Below, one piece after another: positions 17,646-28,378 of a DNA stretch of 64,000 bases. The position numbers and the translations under genes were made by a program. Positions within the stretch are counted from its first letter, which is position 1; each line of letters begins with the position of its first letter. The notes below the pieces were generated by a model. It was given only the letters and a program-made list of their open reading frames with translations. It was not told the DNA's origin and ran no database searches. This DNA comes from Nitratidesulfovibrio sp. (GTDB taxonomy: Bacteria; Desulfobacterota; Desulfovibrionia; Desulfovibrionales; Desulfovibrionaceae), in NCBI RefSeq assembly GCF_040373385.1, contig NZ_JBDXXH010000012.1, forward strand, positions 1-64,000, written 5' to 3'.

Positions 17646-18365
17646 ATGGAATGGTGGGGTAGGCTGCGGCGCTTCGTGCGCTTTCAGTATCTGCGGCTGA
17701 TGCGCCAGTCCGCGTCGCCCCATTCGCTGGCCCTGGGGCTGGCCGTGGGGGTGTTCGTGGGCTTTCTGCCCATCATCCCGTTCCAGACGGTGGTCTCGCT
17801 GGCGCTGGCCTTCGTGCTGCGGGGCAGCCCCGTGGGGGCGGGGATCGGCACGTTCGTGTCCAATCCGCTGAATGTCATTCCCTTCTACGCCATGCTGTAC
17901 TGGGTGGGCGGGCTGTTCTGGCACACCACGGTGCCCTTCGACCCGGCCAACCTGGACATGACCCGCATGCTGGAACTGGGACTGGATTTCTTTCTGGTGA
18001 TGTGCCTGGGCGGGGTGGTGCTGGGCATTCCCGCCGCCCTCGCCACCTACGTGCTGACCTTTCGCGGGGTGAATGCCTACCGGCAGCGCAGGACCATCAA
18101 GCTGCTGCGCGCGTGGCAGGCCCGGCGTGACGCCCAGCTTGCCCAAGTTGCCCAGCCCGCTCAGTCTGCCGAGGCGATGCAGCCCCCCCAGCCCACCCAG
18201 ACGACACCGACCGGCCAGGCCGATCTTGCCGACGGGGCGGATCCGGCAGCCCATGCCGACGACATCGCCCAGATTACCCAGATTACCCAGACTATCCAGA
18301 CCACCAAGGCAGCCCAAACCGCAGACGCCAACGCTTCCGGCGTTCGCGATGGAGATGGTTCATGA
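17646..18365 (+). CDS. DUF2062 membrane protein
   Basis: The 239-residue protein opens with amphipathic and basic residues, then a DUF2062 core: SPHSLALGLAVGVFVGFLPI, PFQTVVSLALAFVLRGSP and TFVSNPLNVIPFYAMLYWVG, with three or four membrane segments to about residue 140. Family members are inner-membrane proteins of unknown biochemical role. The C-terminal 80 residues are a Gln/Thr/Ala-rich tail encoded by short repeats (ATTACCCAG-type at 18273-18300). Its TGA overlaps the rsmA ATG (ATGA, 18362), indicating coupled translation, and it begins 57 bp after the EF-G paralogue, so the three may form one transcript. Confidence 0.8.
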   Translation: MEWWGRLRRFVRFQYLRLMRQSASPHSLALGLAVGVFVGFLPIIPFQTVVSLALAFVLRGSPVGAGIGTFVSNPLNVIPFYAMLYWVGGLFWHTTVPFDPANLDMTRMLELGLDFFLVMCLGGVVLGIPAALATYVLTFRGVNAYRQRRTIKLLRAWQARRDAQLAQVAQPAQSAEAMQPPQPTQTTPTGQADLADGADPAAHADDIAQITQITQTIQTTKAAQTADANASGVRDGDGS

Positions 18366-19363
18366 CCCAGCGCGGCAAGCATTCCGGCAAGCCCGGCCAT
18401 TCCCGGCCCCGTTCGGGTTGTCCGAACCGTTCGGTGGCTGGTCCGGCGGGGCGGGGACGCAACCGTTTCGACGGTCCGTCGCCCGACTCGGACGACATGG
18501 TCGCGGACGTGGCTGCCGCCGCGATTGCCGGATCATGCGCGGACGACACCATGCCCTCGCCCGACGGGGCAGGGGGGCCGCGCGCCAAGAAGAGCCTGGG
18601 CCAGAACTTTCTGCGCGACCGCAACATCGCCGCCAAGATCGTGGCGGCCCTGCGCATCGGCCCGGAGGACCGGGTCATCGAGATCGGCCCCGGCCCCGGC
18701 GCGCTGACCCGGCATATCCACGCCGCCGGCCCCGCCCAGCTTTTCTTGCTGGAGAAGGACTACCACTGGGCGAGCGAGCATGGCCGCACCCGTCCGGCGG
18801 AACCGCCGGTGATTACCCCGGTACTCACCGACGCGCTGCTCTTTCCGTGGGAACGGCTGACCCCGGCCCGCTCGTGGAAGGTCATCGGCAATCTGCCCTA
18901 CAACGTGGCCTCGCCGTTGATGTGGGACATCCTGAGCACGGCCCCCGGCCTTGCGCGGGCGGTGTTCATGATCCAGAAGGAAGTAGGCGAGCGCATCGTG
19001 GCCGCACCGGGCAGCGGGACGTACGGCGCGCTTTCGGTGTGGCTGCAAAGCTTCGTCGCGCCGCGCATGGAGTTCATCGTGCCGCCGCAGGTGTTCGTGC
19101 CGCGTCCCAAGGTGGATTCCGCCGTGCTGTCCTTCGTGCCGTTGGGGGCGGCGCGGGGCCGGTTCGACCCGGCGCGCCTTTCGCGCCTGCTGAAGGTGTG
19201 TTTTCAGCAACGACGCAAGCAGTTGCAAAGAATTCTGCGCAGTTATGTGCAGGGTGATGTGTCTGCGCTGCTGACGGGCCTGGGGCTGGACCCGGCGGTG
19301 CGGCCGGAAAGCCTTGCTCCGGAAGATTTTCACATGCTCTCGGAAACCGTCAAAATCCCCTGA
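18362..19363 (+). CDS. rsmA: 16S rRNA dimethyladenosine transferase
   Basis: The 333-residue product contains the complete RsmA/KsgA fold: KKSLGQNFLRD near residues 75-85, the SAM loop EIGPGPGALT, IGNLPYNVAS with the catalytic NLPY, and QKEVGERI. It dimethylates two adenines in helix 45 of 16S rRNA. About 70 residues precede the conserved start and are low complexity. ATG 18362 is favoured by GGAG and by the ATGA overlap with the preceding gene; ATG 18551 (12 residues before KKSLGQ) would give a conventional length and cannot be excluded. The C-terminal domain is about normal length. Confidence 0.93.
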   Translation: MTQRGKHSGKPGHSRPRSGCPNRSVAGPAGRGRNRFDGPSPDSDDMVADVAAAAIAGSCADDTMPSPDGAGGPRAKKSLGQNFLRDRNIAAKIVAALRIGPEDRVIEIGPGPGALTRHIHAAGPAQLFLLEKDYHWASEHGRTRPAEPPVITPVLTDALLFPWERLTPARSWKVIGNLPYNVASPLMWDILSTAPGLARAVFMIQKEVGERIVAAPGSGTYGALSVWLQSFVAPRMEFIVPPQVFVPRPKVDSAVLSFVPLGAARGRFDPARLSRLLKVCFQQRRKQLQRILRSYVQGDVSALLTGLGLDPAVRPESLAPEDFHMLSETVKIP

Positions 19364-19421
19364 CAGCCTTGACTTTGTGCCTTGAATCGTGTTTGTCGAT
19401 GCGGAGTGTACCGTTGTTCCG

Positions 19422-19450
19422 TTGCGTGCCGGGCGCGCCTCTGGTATTAC
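19422..19450 (+). promoter_or_regulatory. Possible sigma-70 promoter for the HU gene
   Basis: TTGCGT (19422-19427), a 17-bp spacer and TATTAC (19445-19450) lie 105 bp before the HU start, in a lower-GC stretch between rsmA and the HU gene. Matches to the consensus hexamers are 3/6 and 4/6, so this is tentative. Confidence 0.3.
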
Positions 19451-19554
19451 CGAGGCTGCTTGAGAAAAAAAGCGCAAGCAGGGTGTCATGCCGCCCTCGG
19501 CGCCGAAGTCCCCAGGCAACCCGACCGCAGCTAACCCGAGAGGAGGAAAGGCAG

Positions 19555-19827
19555 ATGACCAAGGCTGATCTGGTCGACAAGATCGCGGCAAAGGCCAACC
19601 TGACCAAGGCCAGCGCCGAGCGCTCGCTGAACGCGTTCCTGGACGCGGTGAAGGACGCTCTGGCCGCCGAAGGCAAGCTTACCCTGACCGGCTTCGGCAC
19701 CTTCGCGGTCGAAGATCGCCAGGCGCGCAAGGGCCGCAACCCCCGTACCGGCGCGGAAATCAAGATTCCCGCGTCCAAGGTGGTCAAGTTCCGCCCCGGC
19801 AAGACCCTGAAGGACTCGATCAACTAG
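19555..19827 (+). CDS. hup: HU-family nucleoid protein
   Basis: The 90-residue protein is a canonical HU: MTKADLVDKIA start, GKLTLTGFGTF, and the DNA-binding beta arm with RKGRNPRTGAEIKIPASKVVKFRPGKTLK. It binds and bends DNA as a dimer. ATG 19555 has the perfect site AGGAGGAAAG; the longer upstream frame is rejected. A small membrane-protein gene follows 15 bp later and is probably in the same transcript, with a terminator at 20045-20089. Confidence 0.96.
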   Translation: MTKADLVDKIAAKANLTKASAERSLNAFLDAVKDALAAEGKLTLTGFGTFAVEDRQARKGRNPRTGAEIKIPASKVVKFRPGKTLKDSIN

Positions 19828-19842
19828 GGTTGGAGGAACAAC

Positions 19843-20031
19843 ATGTTGCACGGTGAAACCATCCACAGCCCCCTGCCGCTGGACATTCCGTGGTGGATGC
19901 CCGACCACGCCATCTTCTTCGGCGTGCTGTACGGCGTCCTTTTCGTGATCTGCAGCGGTGTGGGCTACGTGATCCTGAAGTCGGTGATGGAATCCTGCAA
20001 GGGCGGGTGTCATTCCGAGGGGCATCACTAG
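19843..20031 (+). CDS. Small single-pass membrane protein with Cys/His-rich end
   Basis: This 62-residue protein has a TTGGAGG ribosome site, one membrane segment (about residues 23-45, FFGVLYGVLFVICSGVGYVIL) and a C-terminal tail with CKGGCHSEGHH, a compact Cys/His cluster that could bind metal or heme. I do not recognise a named family. The short spacing to hup suggests co-transcription, and coding is supported by the strong ribosome site and the GC-rich third positions. Confidence 0.75.
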   Translation: MLHGETIHSPLPLDIPWWMPDHAIFFGVLYGVLFVICSGVGYVILKSVMESCKGGCHSEGHH

Positions 20032-20044
20032 GCGTCAGCTTTCC

Positions 20045-20089
20045 ACCCGTTACCGGCCGCTTGCGCGGTGCCGCCAACGGGTTCTTTTT
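20045..20089 (+). terminator. Intrinsic terminator after hup and the small membrane protein
   Basis: ACCCGTT (20045-20051) pairs with AACGGGT (20076-20082), with further pairing inside (GGCCGC/GCGGTGCC), and CTTTTTC follows at once. Confidence 0.7.
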
Positions 20090-20144
20090 CGGCCCTGTCC
20101 GGCATGGCCCAGTCAGGTATATCCTTGACGGGCACGGACAGGGC

Positions 20145-20173
20145 TTGCCTTTTGCGTGCGAGCGGTGTAAACA
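20145..20173 (+). promoter_or_regulatory. Possible sigma-70 promoter of the rpsU operon
   Basis: TTGCCT (20145-20150), 17 bp, TAAACA (20168-20173) stands 52 bp before the rpsU start and just after the terminator of the previous unit. Hexamer matches are moderate. Confidence 0.35.
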
Positions 20174-20225
20174 ACCCGTTCGCACCCACCCCGCAAGGGG
20201 ATTTCTGGCGAAGGGGGTGATTTCT

Positions 20226-20429
20226 TTGCCCGGTGTGTATCTTAACGACGACGAATACAACTTCGACATCGCGCTGCGTCGCTTCAAGAAGCAGGTCGAA
20301 AAGGCCGGCGTTCTTTCCGAAATGAAGAAGCGTCAGCACTACGAAAAGCCCAGCGTGATGCGCAAGAAGAAGAAGGCGGCCGCCCGCAAGCGTCTCCTGA
20401 AGAAGATCAGGAAGATGAACATGGCCTAA
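20226..20429 (+). CDS. rpsU: Ribosomal protein bS21
   Basis: The 67-residue basic protein has the bS21 signature: PGVYLNDDEYNFDIALRRFKKQ, then a Lys/Arg-rich helix ending KKAAARKRLLKKIRKMNM. TTG 20226 is chosen as start because AAGGGGGTGA (20211-20220), nearly the perfect anti-16S sequence, ends five bases before it and homologues begin MPGV; GTG 20217 would lie inside that site. It heads the macromolecular-synthesis operon with dnaG and rpoD downstream; a hairpin at 20481-20513 probably adjusts the ratio of rpsU to distal transcripts. Confidence 0.95.
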   Translation: MPGVYLNDDEYNFDIALRRFKKQVEKAGVLSEMKKRQHYEKPSVMRKKKKAAARKRLLKKIRKMNMA

Positions 20430-20480
20430 GCCGCTCCGCCTGCGCGGGGCTACGCCCCAGCAGTCCGCGACATGCCTGGA

Positions 20481-20513
20481 ACGGGAAACCCGGAGGTCTT
20501 CCGGGTTTCCCGT
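20481..20513 (+). terminator. Strong hairpin after rpsU (attenuator-like)
   Basis: A perfect 14-bp stem, ACGGGAAACCCGGA against TCCGGGTTTCCCGT, with a GGTCT loop. Only a weak T run follows (ATTCCGTATTTT), so partial readthrough into yqeY-mutS2-dnaG-rpoD is plausible, like the rpsU-dnaG terminator in enterobacteria. Confidence 0.75.
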
Positions 20514-20556
20514 ATTCCGTATTTTCAGAACCCCTCTTTAGCACCGGGTGGCGACC

Positions 20557-21003
20557 ATGAATCTTTCCGAACGCATCGAGAAGGACTACGTGTCGGCCTA
20601 CAAGGCCAAGGACGCCGTGCGCCTGGGCGTGCTGCGCATGCTGAAGACGGCCGCCAAGAACCTTCAGGTCGAGCTGATGCGCCCGGTCACCGAGGCGGAA
20701 CTGCTGGACGTGGTGCTGAAGCAGGCCAAGCAGCGGCAGGACTCCATCGAGCAGTTCACCGCTGCCAACCGTACCGACCTGGCCGACAAGGAACAGGCGG
20801 AACTGGTCATCCTGCGCGAATACCTGCCCACCCCGCTGGAAGGCGACGACCTTGCCGCCGCCATCGATGCCGCCATTGCCGAAACCGGCGCCAAGGGTCC
20901 GCAGGACATGGGCCGGGTGATGCAGGCCATCATGAACGCCCACAAGGGCCGGGTGGACGGCAAGGCGCTTTCCGCCACCGTTCGCGCGCGCTTGCAGGGG
21001 TAG
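20557..21003 (+). CDS. yqeY: GatB/YqeY domain protein
   Basis: The 148-residue protein is a full-length YqeY: LSERIEKDYVSAYKAKDAVRLGVLRMLK at the start, QRQDSIEQF and ILREYLPTPL in the middle. The domain resembles the tRNA-binding tail of GatB and may influence tRNA-dependent amidation, but its job is not firmly known. ATG 20557 is preceded by GGGTGG; GTG 20548 is possible. In many bacteria it lies beside rpsU and dnaG, as here. mutS2 begins only 8 bp after its stop. Confidence 0.92.
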   Translation: MNLSERIEKDYVSAYKAKDAVRLGVLRMLKTAAKNLQVELMRPVTEAELLDVVLKQAKQRQDSIEQFTAANRTDLADKEQAELVILREYLPTPLEGDDLAAAIDAAIAETGAKGPQDMGRVMQAIMNAHKGRVDGKALSATVRARLQG

Positions 21004-21011
21004 CCTTTCAC

Positions 21012-23462
21012 ATGGAATCCCGCAGCCTTCAGGTGCTGGAATTCGGCAAGGTGCTGGCGCATCTTGCCGGGTTGTGCGTTTCCGAAGCCGGAGCGGACGC
21101 GGCCCGTGCCGTGCGCCCGCTGACCGGCATCGAGGCCGTGCATCACGCCGCCGCCCTGTTTGACGAGGCGCGGCGCTGGGCCGGTCATACGGGGTTCCGC
21201 CTCTCTTCCTTCCCCCCCCTGGACGGCGTGTTCCGCGCGCTGGACGCCCCGGCCACGGTGCTGGACCTGGACGCGCTGTGGGCCTTGCGCCAGACCCTGG
21301 GGCTGGCCCGCAAGCTGGCCGTGTCCATCCGCGAGGGCCAGTCCACCGGTGGCCGCTGGGATCTGCTGACCGGCCTGGTGGACGCCCACCCGCTGCCGCA
21401 GCGCACCGTCTCCGGCCTTGACCGCTGCGTGTCCGACGACGGCCTGCTGCGCGACGAAAGCTCGCCCGAACTTTCTCTGGTGCGCGGAGAAATCCGCCGC
21501 ATCCACCAGCAGTGCACCCGCAAGGTCAAGGAATACGCCCAGCGCTACAACATCGCCCACTACCTGCAGGACGAGTTCATGACCCTCTCGTCCGACCGGT
21601 ACGTGCTGCCGCTGAAGTCCAATTTCAAGGGGCGCTTGCAGGGCATCATCCACGACTATTCGCAGACCGGCGAAACCTGCTACTTCGAGCCCATGTTTCT
21701 GGTGGAGCTGAACAACGGCCTGCAGGAACTGAAGCGCGAGGAACGCGAGGAAGAGCGCAAGGTGCTGCGCTATCTCACCGACCTCGTGCGCGACGAACTG
21801 GCTGCCGTGCGCGGTGCCTACGACCTGCTGGTGGAGGGCGACGTGCTGTGCGCACGGTGCGCCCTGTCCGCCCGGTTCGAGGAATCCGGCGATGCCGGGG
21901 CCGTTTCGGTCACCGAGGGCGGTCATGTTTCCCTGCTGGGCGCGCGCCATCCGCTGTTGGCCCTGGCCGCCGCGCGCGGTGAAAAGGGCGGGGCAGCCGC
22001 CGGGCAGTCCGCGTCGCCTGCCCCCGGTGGTCCGCGCGGTACGGACAAGGGCAAGCGCTCCGCCGGACATGCTTCGCAGCATGGCCCGCAGGCCGTGGAC
22101 ATCGAACTGCTGCCCGGTCAACTGGGCCTGGTCATCAGCGGCGGCAACGCGGGCGGCAAGACGGTGTGCCTGAAGACGCTGGGGCTCATCGCGCTGATGG
22201 GCCTGGCCGGGCTGCCCGTGCCGGTGCGCCCCGGCAGCTCGCTGCCGTTCCTGACCGACATTTTCGCATTCATCGGCGATGAACAGAGCCTTGAGGACAA
22301 CGTGTCCACCTTCACCGCGCAGATTCGCCACCTGAGCGGGGTGTGGGACCGCCTGGGCCACGGCGCGCTGGTGATCCTGGACGAATTCGGCGCGGGCACG
22401 GACCCGGCACAGGGCGCGGCCCTGGCCCAGGCCGTGCTGGACGAGGTGATGGACGCGGGCTCCACCGTGGTGGCCGCCACCCACTTCCCGGCACTGAAGG
22501 CCTACGCCCTGACCCGCGACAAGGTGCGCGCCGCCTCGGTGCTGTTCGACCCCGTCACCAAGCGGCCGCTGTTCCGTCTGGCCTACGACCAGGTGGGGGC
22601 CAGCCAGGCGCTGGACGTGGCCCGCGAGCACGGCCTGCCGGAAGCGGTGTTGCGCCGCGCCGAGCAATATCTGTTGCTGGACGGCGAGGACACCAGCGCG
22701 CTGGTGGACCGCCTGAACACCCTGGCCGTGCAGCGCGAAGCGGAAATTTCCTCGCTGCGGGCCGAAGAAGCCCGCCTGCGCGACAAGCGCACCAAGCTGG
22801 ACGAGCGCTTCGAGCGCGAGCGCCGCACCCTGTTCGAAGCCGTGCAGGGGCAGGCCAAGACCGTGTTGCAGGAATGGAAGTCCGGCAAGGTCAGCCACAA
22901 GCAGGCCCTGAAGGCCCTGGCGGAAACCCGTGCCCGGCTGGTTTCCGGCGCTGCGGGCGAGGCCGACGGCAGCGCGGCAGCGTCCGATGCGCCCCAGCCG
23001 CCCGCGTTGCAGGTGGAAACCCTGCGCGCCGGGCAGGCCGTGCGCTATGTGCCGTGGGGCAAGAAGGGCACCGTGGTCGAGGTGGACGCCCGGCGCGGCA
23101 GGGTACGCATGGACCTGAGCGGGGTGACCATGTGGGCAGAGGCTAAAGACCTGGCCGCATTGGACGAAAAGCCTCGTGTGGCCGTTGGCGCGGTGACCCG
23201 CACCATTTCGGACGCAACCGCGTCCATGAGGGTTGACTTGCGCGGGATGCGTGCTGATGTTGCCGTAAGCGAACTTTCGCGTGCGCTGGACAAGGCCCTG
23301 CTCGCGGGCATGTCGGCGGTGGAGGCCATCCACGGTCGCGGCACCGGGGCCCTGCGCAAGGAAATTCACGCGTTTCTGAAGACATTTCCGGCCGTGCGGT
23401 CGTTTGTCCTGGCCCCGGAAGACCAGGGCGGCGACGGCGTTACCGTTATCGAACTCAAGTAG
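21012..23462 (+). CDS. mutS2: MutS2 endonuclease/ribosome-rescue ATPase with Smr domain
   Basis: The 816-residue protein lacks the mismatch-recognition domain of MutS and begins directly with the core. Walker A is GGNAGGKT (377-384), followed by the MutS-type ATPase with DIFAFIGDEQSLEDNVSTFTAQI and LVILDEFGAGTDP. A coiled-coil region with many Arg/Glu residues (about 560-640) leads to a KOW-like strand and a C-terminal Smr nuclease domain with DLRGMRADVA and IHGRGTGALRKEIH. Known roles in other bacteria are suppression of recombination or splitting of collided ribosomes. A Pro/Gly/Ser insert near residues 330-360 interrupts the region just before Walker A. ATG 21012 is 8 bp from yqeY. Confidence 0.93.
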   Translation: MESRSLQVLEFGKVLAHLAGLCVSEAGADAARAVRPLTGIEAVHHAAALFDEARRWAGHTGFRLSSFPPLDGVFRALDAPATVLDLDALWALRQTLGLARKLAVSIREGQSTGGRWDLLTGLVDAHPLPQRTVSGLDRCVSDDGLLRDESSPELSLVRGEIRRIHQQCTRKVKEYAQRYNIAHYLQDEFMTLSSDRYVLPLKSNFKGRLQGIIHDYSQTGETCYFEPMFLVELNNGLQELKREEREEERKVLRYLTDLVRDELAAVRGAYDLLVEGDVLCARCALSARFEESGDAGAVSVTEGGHVSLLGARHPLLALAAARGEKGGAAAGQSASPAPGGPRGTDKGKRSAGHASQHGPQAVDIELLPGQLGLVISGGNAGGKTVCLKTLGLIALMGLAGLPVPVRPGSSLPFLTDIFAFIGDEQSLEDNVSTFTAQIRHLSGVWDRLGHGALVILDEFGAGTDPAQGAALAQAVLDEVMDAGSTVVAATHFPALKAYALTRDKVRAASVLFDPVTKRPLFRLAYDQVGASQALDVAREHGLPEAVLRRAEQYLLLDGEDTSALVDRLNTLAVQREAEISSLRAEEARLRDKRTKLDERFERERRTLFEAVQGQAKTVLQEWKSGKVSHKQALKALAETRARLVSGAAGEADGSAAASDAPQPPALQVETLRAGQAVRYVPWGKKGTVVEVDARRGRVRMDLSGVTMWAEAKDLAALDEKPRVAVGAVTRTISDATASMRVDLRGMRADVAVSELSRALDKALLAGMSAVEAIHGRGTGALRKEIHAFLKTFPAVRSFVLAPEDQGGDGVTVIELK

Positions 23463-23557
23463 CTGGTCCAGTTGAAGAACAGGGTTGTAATGATGCAGGG
23501 CGGTCCGCGTGCCACGCGGTCCTTCCTTTCACGCACCCGGAACACCGGAACGGCGGC

Positions 23558-25349
23558 ATGAAACGCAGGGACGGCTCGGTCGTGCAGGCCATCAAGGCCC
23601 GCCTGAACCTCGTGGAGGTGGCGCGCCGCTACGTCGAGTTGCGCCACACCGGCGGCCCGCGCTGGATGGCGCCGTGCCCGTTCCACCAGGAGACCAAGCC
23701 TTCCTTCTCCATCAACGAGGAGGAAGGATTTTTCTACTGCTTCGGGTGCCAGGCATCGGGCGACATTTTCGATTTCTACGGACGCATCCACGGTCTCGAA
23801 TTCCGCGAAACCCTGGAGGCCCTGGCCGAAGAGGCGGGCGTTTCGCTGGAGGACGACTGGAAGCCGGACCCCAAGGTGCAGCGCGAACAGTCGTTCAAGC
23901 GCCAGTGCCTGCGCATGTATGACGTGGCGCGCGAACATTTCCGGCGCAACCTGACCATCCCGGCCGGTCAGGAATGCCGCGACTACATCGCGCGGCGCCA
24001 GCTTTCGCCGGAGATCGTGAATTCCTTCGAGCTCGGCTGGAGCCTGCGCGAATGGTCGGCCCTGGCGGACGCACTGCGCCGGGCGGGCTTTGCGCAGGCG
24101 GACGCCGCCCAGGCGGGCCTTTTGTCGCGCAACGACGCGGGCCGCATGTTCGACCGTTTCCGGGGCCGGATGATCTTTCCCATCAAGAACCTGGCAGGGC
24201 AGGTCATCGCCTTTGGCGGGCGCATCATCGCCGACGAGGACCAGGCCAAGTACATCAACAGCAGCGATTCGGCCATCTACAAGAAAGGCGAGCATCTTTA
24301 CGGATTGTTCCAGGCGCGCCGGGCCATGACCCAGCACAAGACGGCCATGCTCACCGAAGGGTACATGGACGTGCTGACCTTGCACCAGTACGGCTACAAC
24401 ATGGCCTGCGGGGCGCTGGGCACCGCGCTGACGCCGGACCAGGTCAAGCGGCTGGGCGGGTTCTGCTCCACGGTGGAGCTGCTGTTCGACGGTGACAATC
24501 CCGGTCGCAAGGCGGCCATGCGCGCCTGCGAAATGCTGCTGACGCGCGGCATGCGCTGCAAGGTGGTGCTGCTGCCCGACGGAGAGGACATCGACAGCCT
24601 GCTGCACGAGCAGGGCAAGGACGCCTTCGAGGCGCTGCGCAAGAGCGCTCCCGATGGGCTGGAATTCTGCATCGACACCCTGCGCACGCTCTATTCGCCG
24701 GGCGACGCGCTGGAGTGGTCGCGCAACCTGCTGCGGCAGGCCGGGGCGGGGCACGCGGACGGCCAGTTGCTGGCGTCGCGTTTTCTGTCGCGCATCGCTT
24801 CCGGCCTTGGCATCCGCGAGGAAGCCATCCGCGAAGGGCTTTCGGGTGATTTCTACAAGGGTGCCGCAGCGGCCGCACCCGGCGGGAGAGAGGCGCGCCA
24901 GTCCGCGCCCCAGCGCCGGGTGGATGCCGTGCACACCAGCGGCGACGCCCCGGCCAAGCGTGACCGGGCGGTGATGTTCTTTCTGGTGCGCTACCCGCAC
25001 CACTTCGCCCGTCTGCGCGAGGCAGGGGCCGAACTGGTGCTGGCCAGTCCCTGGGCACGGGAACTGTGGGGCAAGATGGCCAGCCACGGCGCAGAGCCGG
25101 AACAGCTGCTGCCCAATCTTTCGGAACGCGAAAAGGAATTCTGGATCAGGTGCAGGACGGGCGATGTCCCGCCCCGCGACAAGGAACTCGAGGAATTGCA
25201 GGATCTGCTTTCCGGCATCGAATCGGTGACCACACGGGAACTCGGCGCATCAAGCATGATGGCCGCCCTTCGCCAGACGGCGACTTCCACCGACCCTGCC
25301 GCAGGCATTGAATTGCTCAGGGCCCTTCAGGAAACGTTGGGGAGATCGA

Positions 25350-25357
<8 letters not shown>
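23558..25357 (+). CDS. dnaG: DNA primase
   Basis: The 599-residue primase synthesises RNA primers at replication forks. The N-terminal zinc finger is intact: C40, H43, C61 and C64. The TOPRIM core has FRGRMIFPIKN, GFGGR-type IAFGGRII, MLTEGYMDVL and LLFDGDNPGRKA with the metal-binding acidic residues. The C-terminal helicase-binding domain (about 450-599) is divergent, as usual. ATG 23558 begins at MKRRDGSVVQAIKARLNLVEV, the normal family start. The stop overlaps the rpoD start by 8 bp. A 95-bp gap without obvious signals separates it from mutS2. Confidence 0.97.
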
Positions 25358-27122
<1,765 letters not shown>

Positions 27123-27170
27123 AATTCATGCGGCCGCCCATGGCGGCGCAACGCATTCGCTGATAAGATC

Positions 27171-27194
27171 AGGGGCGGCCAGCAGGCCGCCCCT
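27171..27194 (+). terminator. Hairpin after rpoD
   Basis: AGGGGCGGCC (27171-27180) pairs perfectly with GGCCGCCCCT (27185-27194) around AGCA, 49 bp past the rpoD stop. No T tract follows. Confidence 0.55.
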
Positions 27195-27316
27195 GCCGCG
27201 TGTTGGGGGGCAACGGACAGCCGTTGTACGCACGTGGCGGCGCATACGCATGGCGCGGCTCCGTACCGGCCTGGCGATGCGTGGACTTGATATTCCGGTA
27301 GGAAGGACGGACACCC

Positions 27317-28378
27317 ATGGCCGACAATACCTGCAACTGTTCACGCCGCCAGTGTACCTTCTCGGGCGAGGAGCGGCTGTGCGAGATGCTGGACCGCGCG
27401 GGCGTGCCGCACGACAGCAAGTGGCGCACGCTGATCTTCTACATGCGCGGGCTGGGCGAGTTCAGCACCCTGAATGACGACCAGAAGGCCCGCATCCAGC
27501 AACTGCTGGTGGACGTGCTGCACCGCCGCGACTTCAGCGAGCAGAGCTACCACGACGTGCTGCGGGCAGACCGCGACATCCGCGTGGAACCCTACGAATG
27601 CCGCATGCGCGAGGCGTTGCAGGAAGCCGAACGGCTGGCCCGCGAATTCCGCGCCATGCTGCACCAGCGGCGGGGCGACATGGACAAACTGGAGCAGGAC
27701 AGCGTGCGCGCCGTGGAAAGCGGCCTGGACCCTGCGGAAGTGGTGCGCCTGTTGCGGGCCACCTTCAGCGAGGTGCGCGAGCAGATGGACAATGATGCCA
27801 TCCGGGTGGGTGAACTGACCGTCACCGATCCGCTCACCGGCCTTGGCAACCGGCGTGCCTTCGATACGGCGCTGGCGGCGGGCGAGGCGGCCTGGAAGGG
27901 CGGTACGGCCCTGGCGCTGGTGCTGTTCGACGTGGACCGCTTCAAGCGGATCAACGACCAGCACGGCCACCGTATCGGCGATCAGGTGTTGCGCACCGTG
28001 GCCGAGGTGCTGCGCCGCAAGGTGGATGATTGCAACCGCAGCATGCCCGAGAGGGGCGGGGAATGTGCCTCGGTGGTGGCGCGCTATGGCGGCGAAGAGT
28101 TTGCCCTGGTGCTGACCGGAGAGGGCGCGCAGCGGGCAGGCGAGATCGCCGAGTCGGTGCGGTCCGGGCTGGAGAGCGTCAGCTTTGCCATCCGTGACGG
28201 GCAGGGCCAGGTGGTGGAGCATGGCGTGCGCGTGACCCTGAGCGCGGGCGTGGCCCACGCCGGGCCGGGCCTGGCAGAACCGCTGACGGACAGCCTGTTC
28301 GACCTGGCCGACAAGGCCCTGTACGAGGCCAAGCGCGAAGGCCGCAACCGGGTGCGGGTGGCCATGGACGCCACCTAG
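27317..28378 (+). CDS. Diguanylate cyclase without inhibitory site
   Basis: The 353-residue protein has an N-terminal Cys-containing stretch (NCSRRQC, residues 6-12), a helical domain to about residue 165 and a GGDEF domain: DPLTGLGNRRAFD, LFDVDRFKRINDQHGHRIGDQ and GGEEF at 258-262. The position where PleD has its RxxD inhibitory motif reads ECAS here, so feedback inhibition by c-di-GMP at that site should be absent, unlike the enzyme at 6354-7850. An about 12-residue insert (NRSMPERGGECAS) precedes the active loop. ATG 27317 has GGAAGG. No membrane segment is visible, so it is cytoplasmic; the Cys pair hints at redox or metal sensing. Confidence 0.9.
   Translation: MADNTCNCSRRQCTFSGEERLCEMLDRAGVPHDSKWRTLIFYMRGLGEFSTLNDDQKARIQQLLVDVLHRRDFSEQSYHDVLRADRDIRVEPYECRMREALQEAERLAREFRAMLHQRRGDMDKLEQDSVRAVESGLDPAEVVRLLRATFSEVREQMDNDAIRVGELTVTDPLTGLGNRRAFDTALAAGEAAWKGGTALALVLFDVDRFKRINDQHGHRIGDQVLRTVAEVLRRKVDDCNRSMPERGGECASVVARYGGEEFALVLTGEGAQRAGEIAESVRSGLESVSFAIRDGQGQVVEHGVRVTLSAGVAHAGPGLAEPLTDSLFDLADKALYEAKREGRNRVRVAMDAT

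Noticed and set aside
15321..18317. 998-codon minus-strand frame opposite the EF-G paralogue
   Set aside because: Same artefact; the plus-strand EF-G and DUF2062 genes have clear motifs and ribosome sites.
20664..23369. 901-codon minus-strand frame opposite mutS2
   Set aside because: No motif, His/Gln-rich shadow composition; mutS2 on the plus strand is unambiguous.
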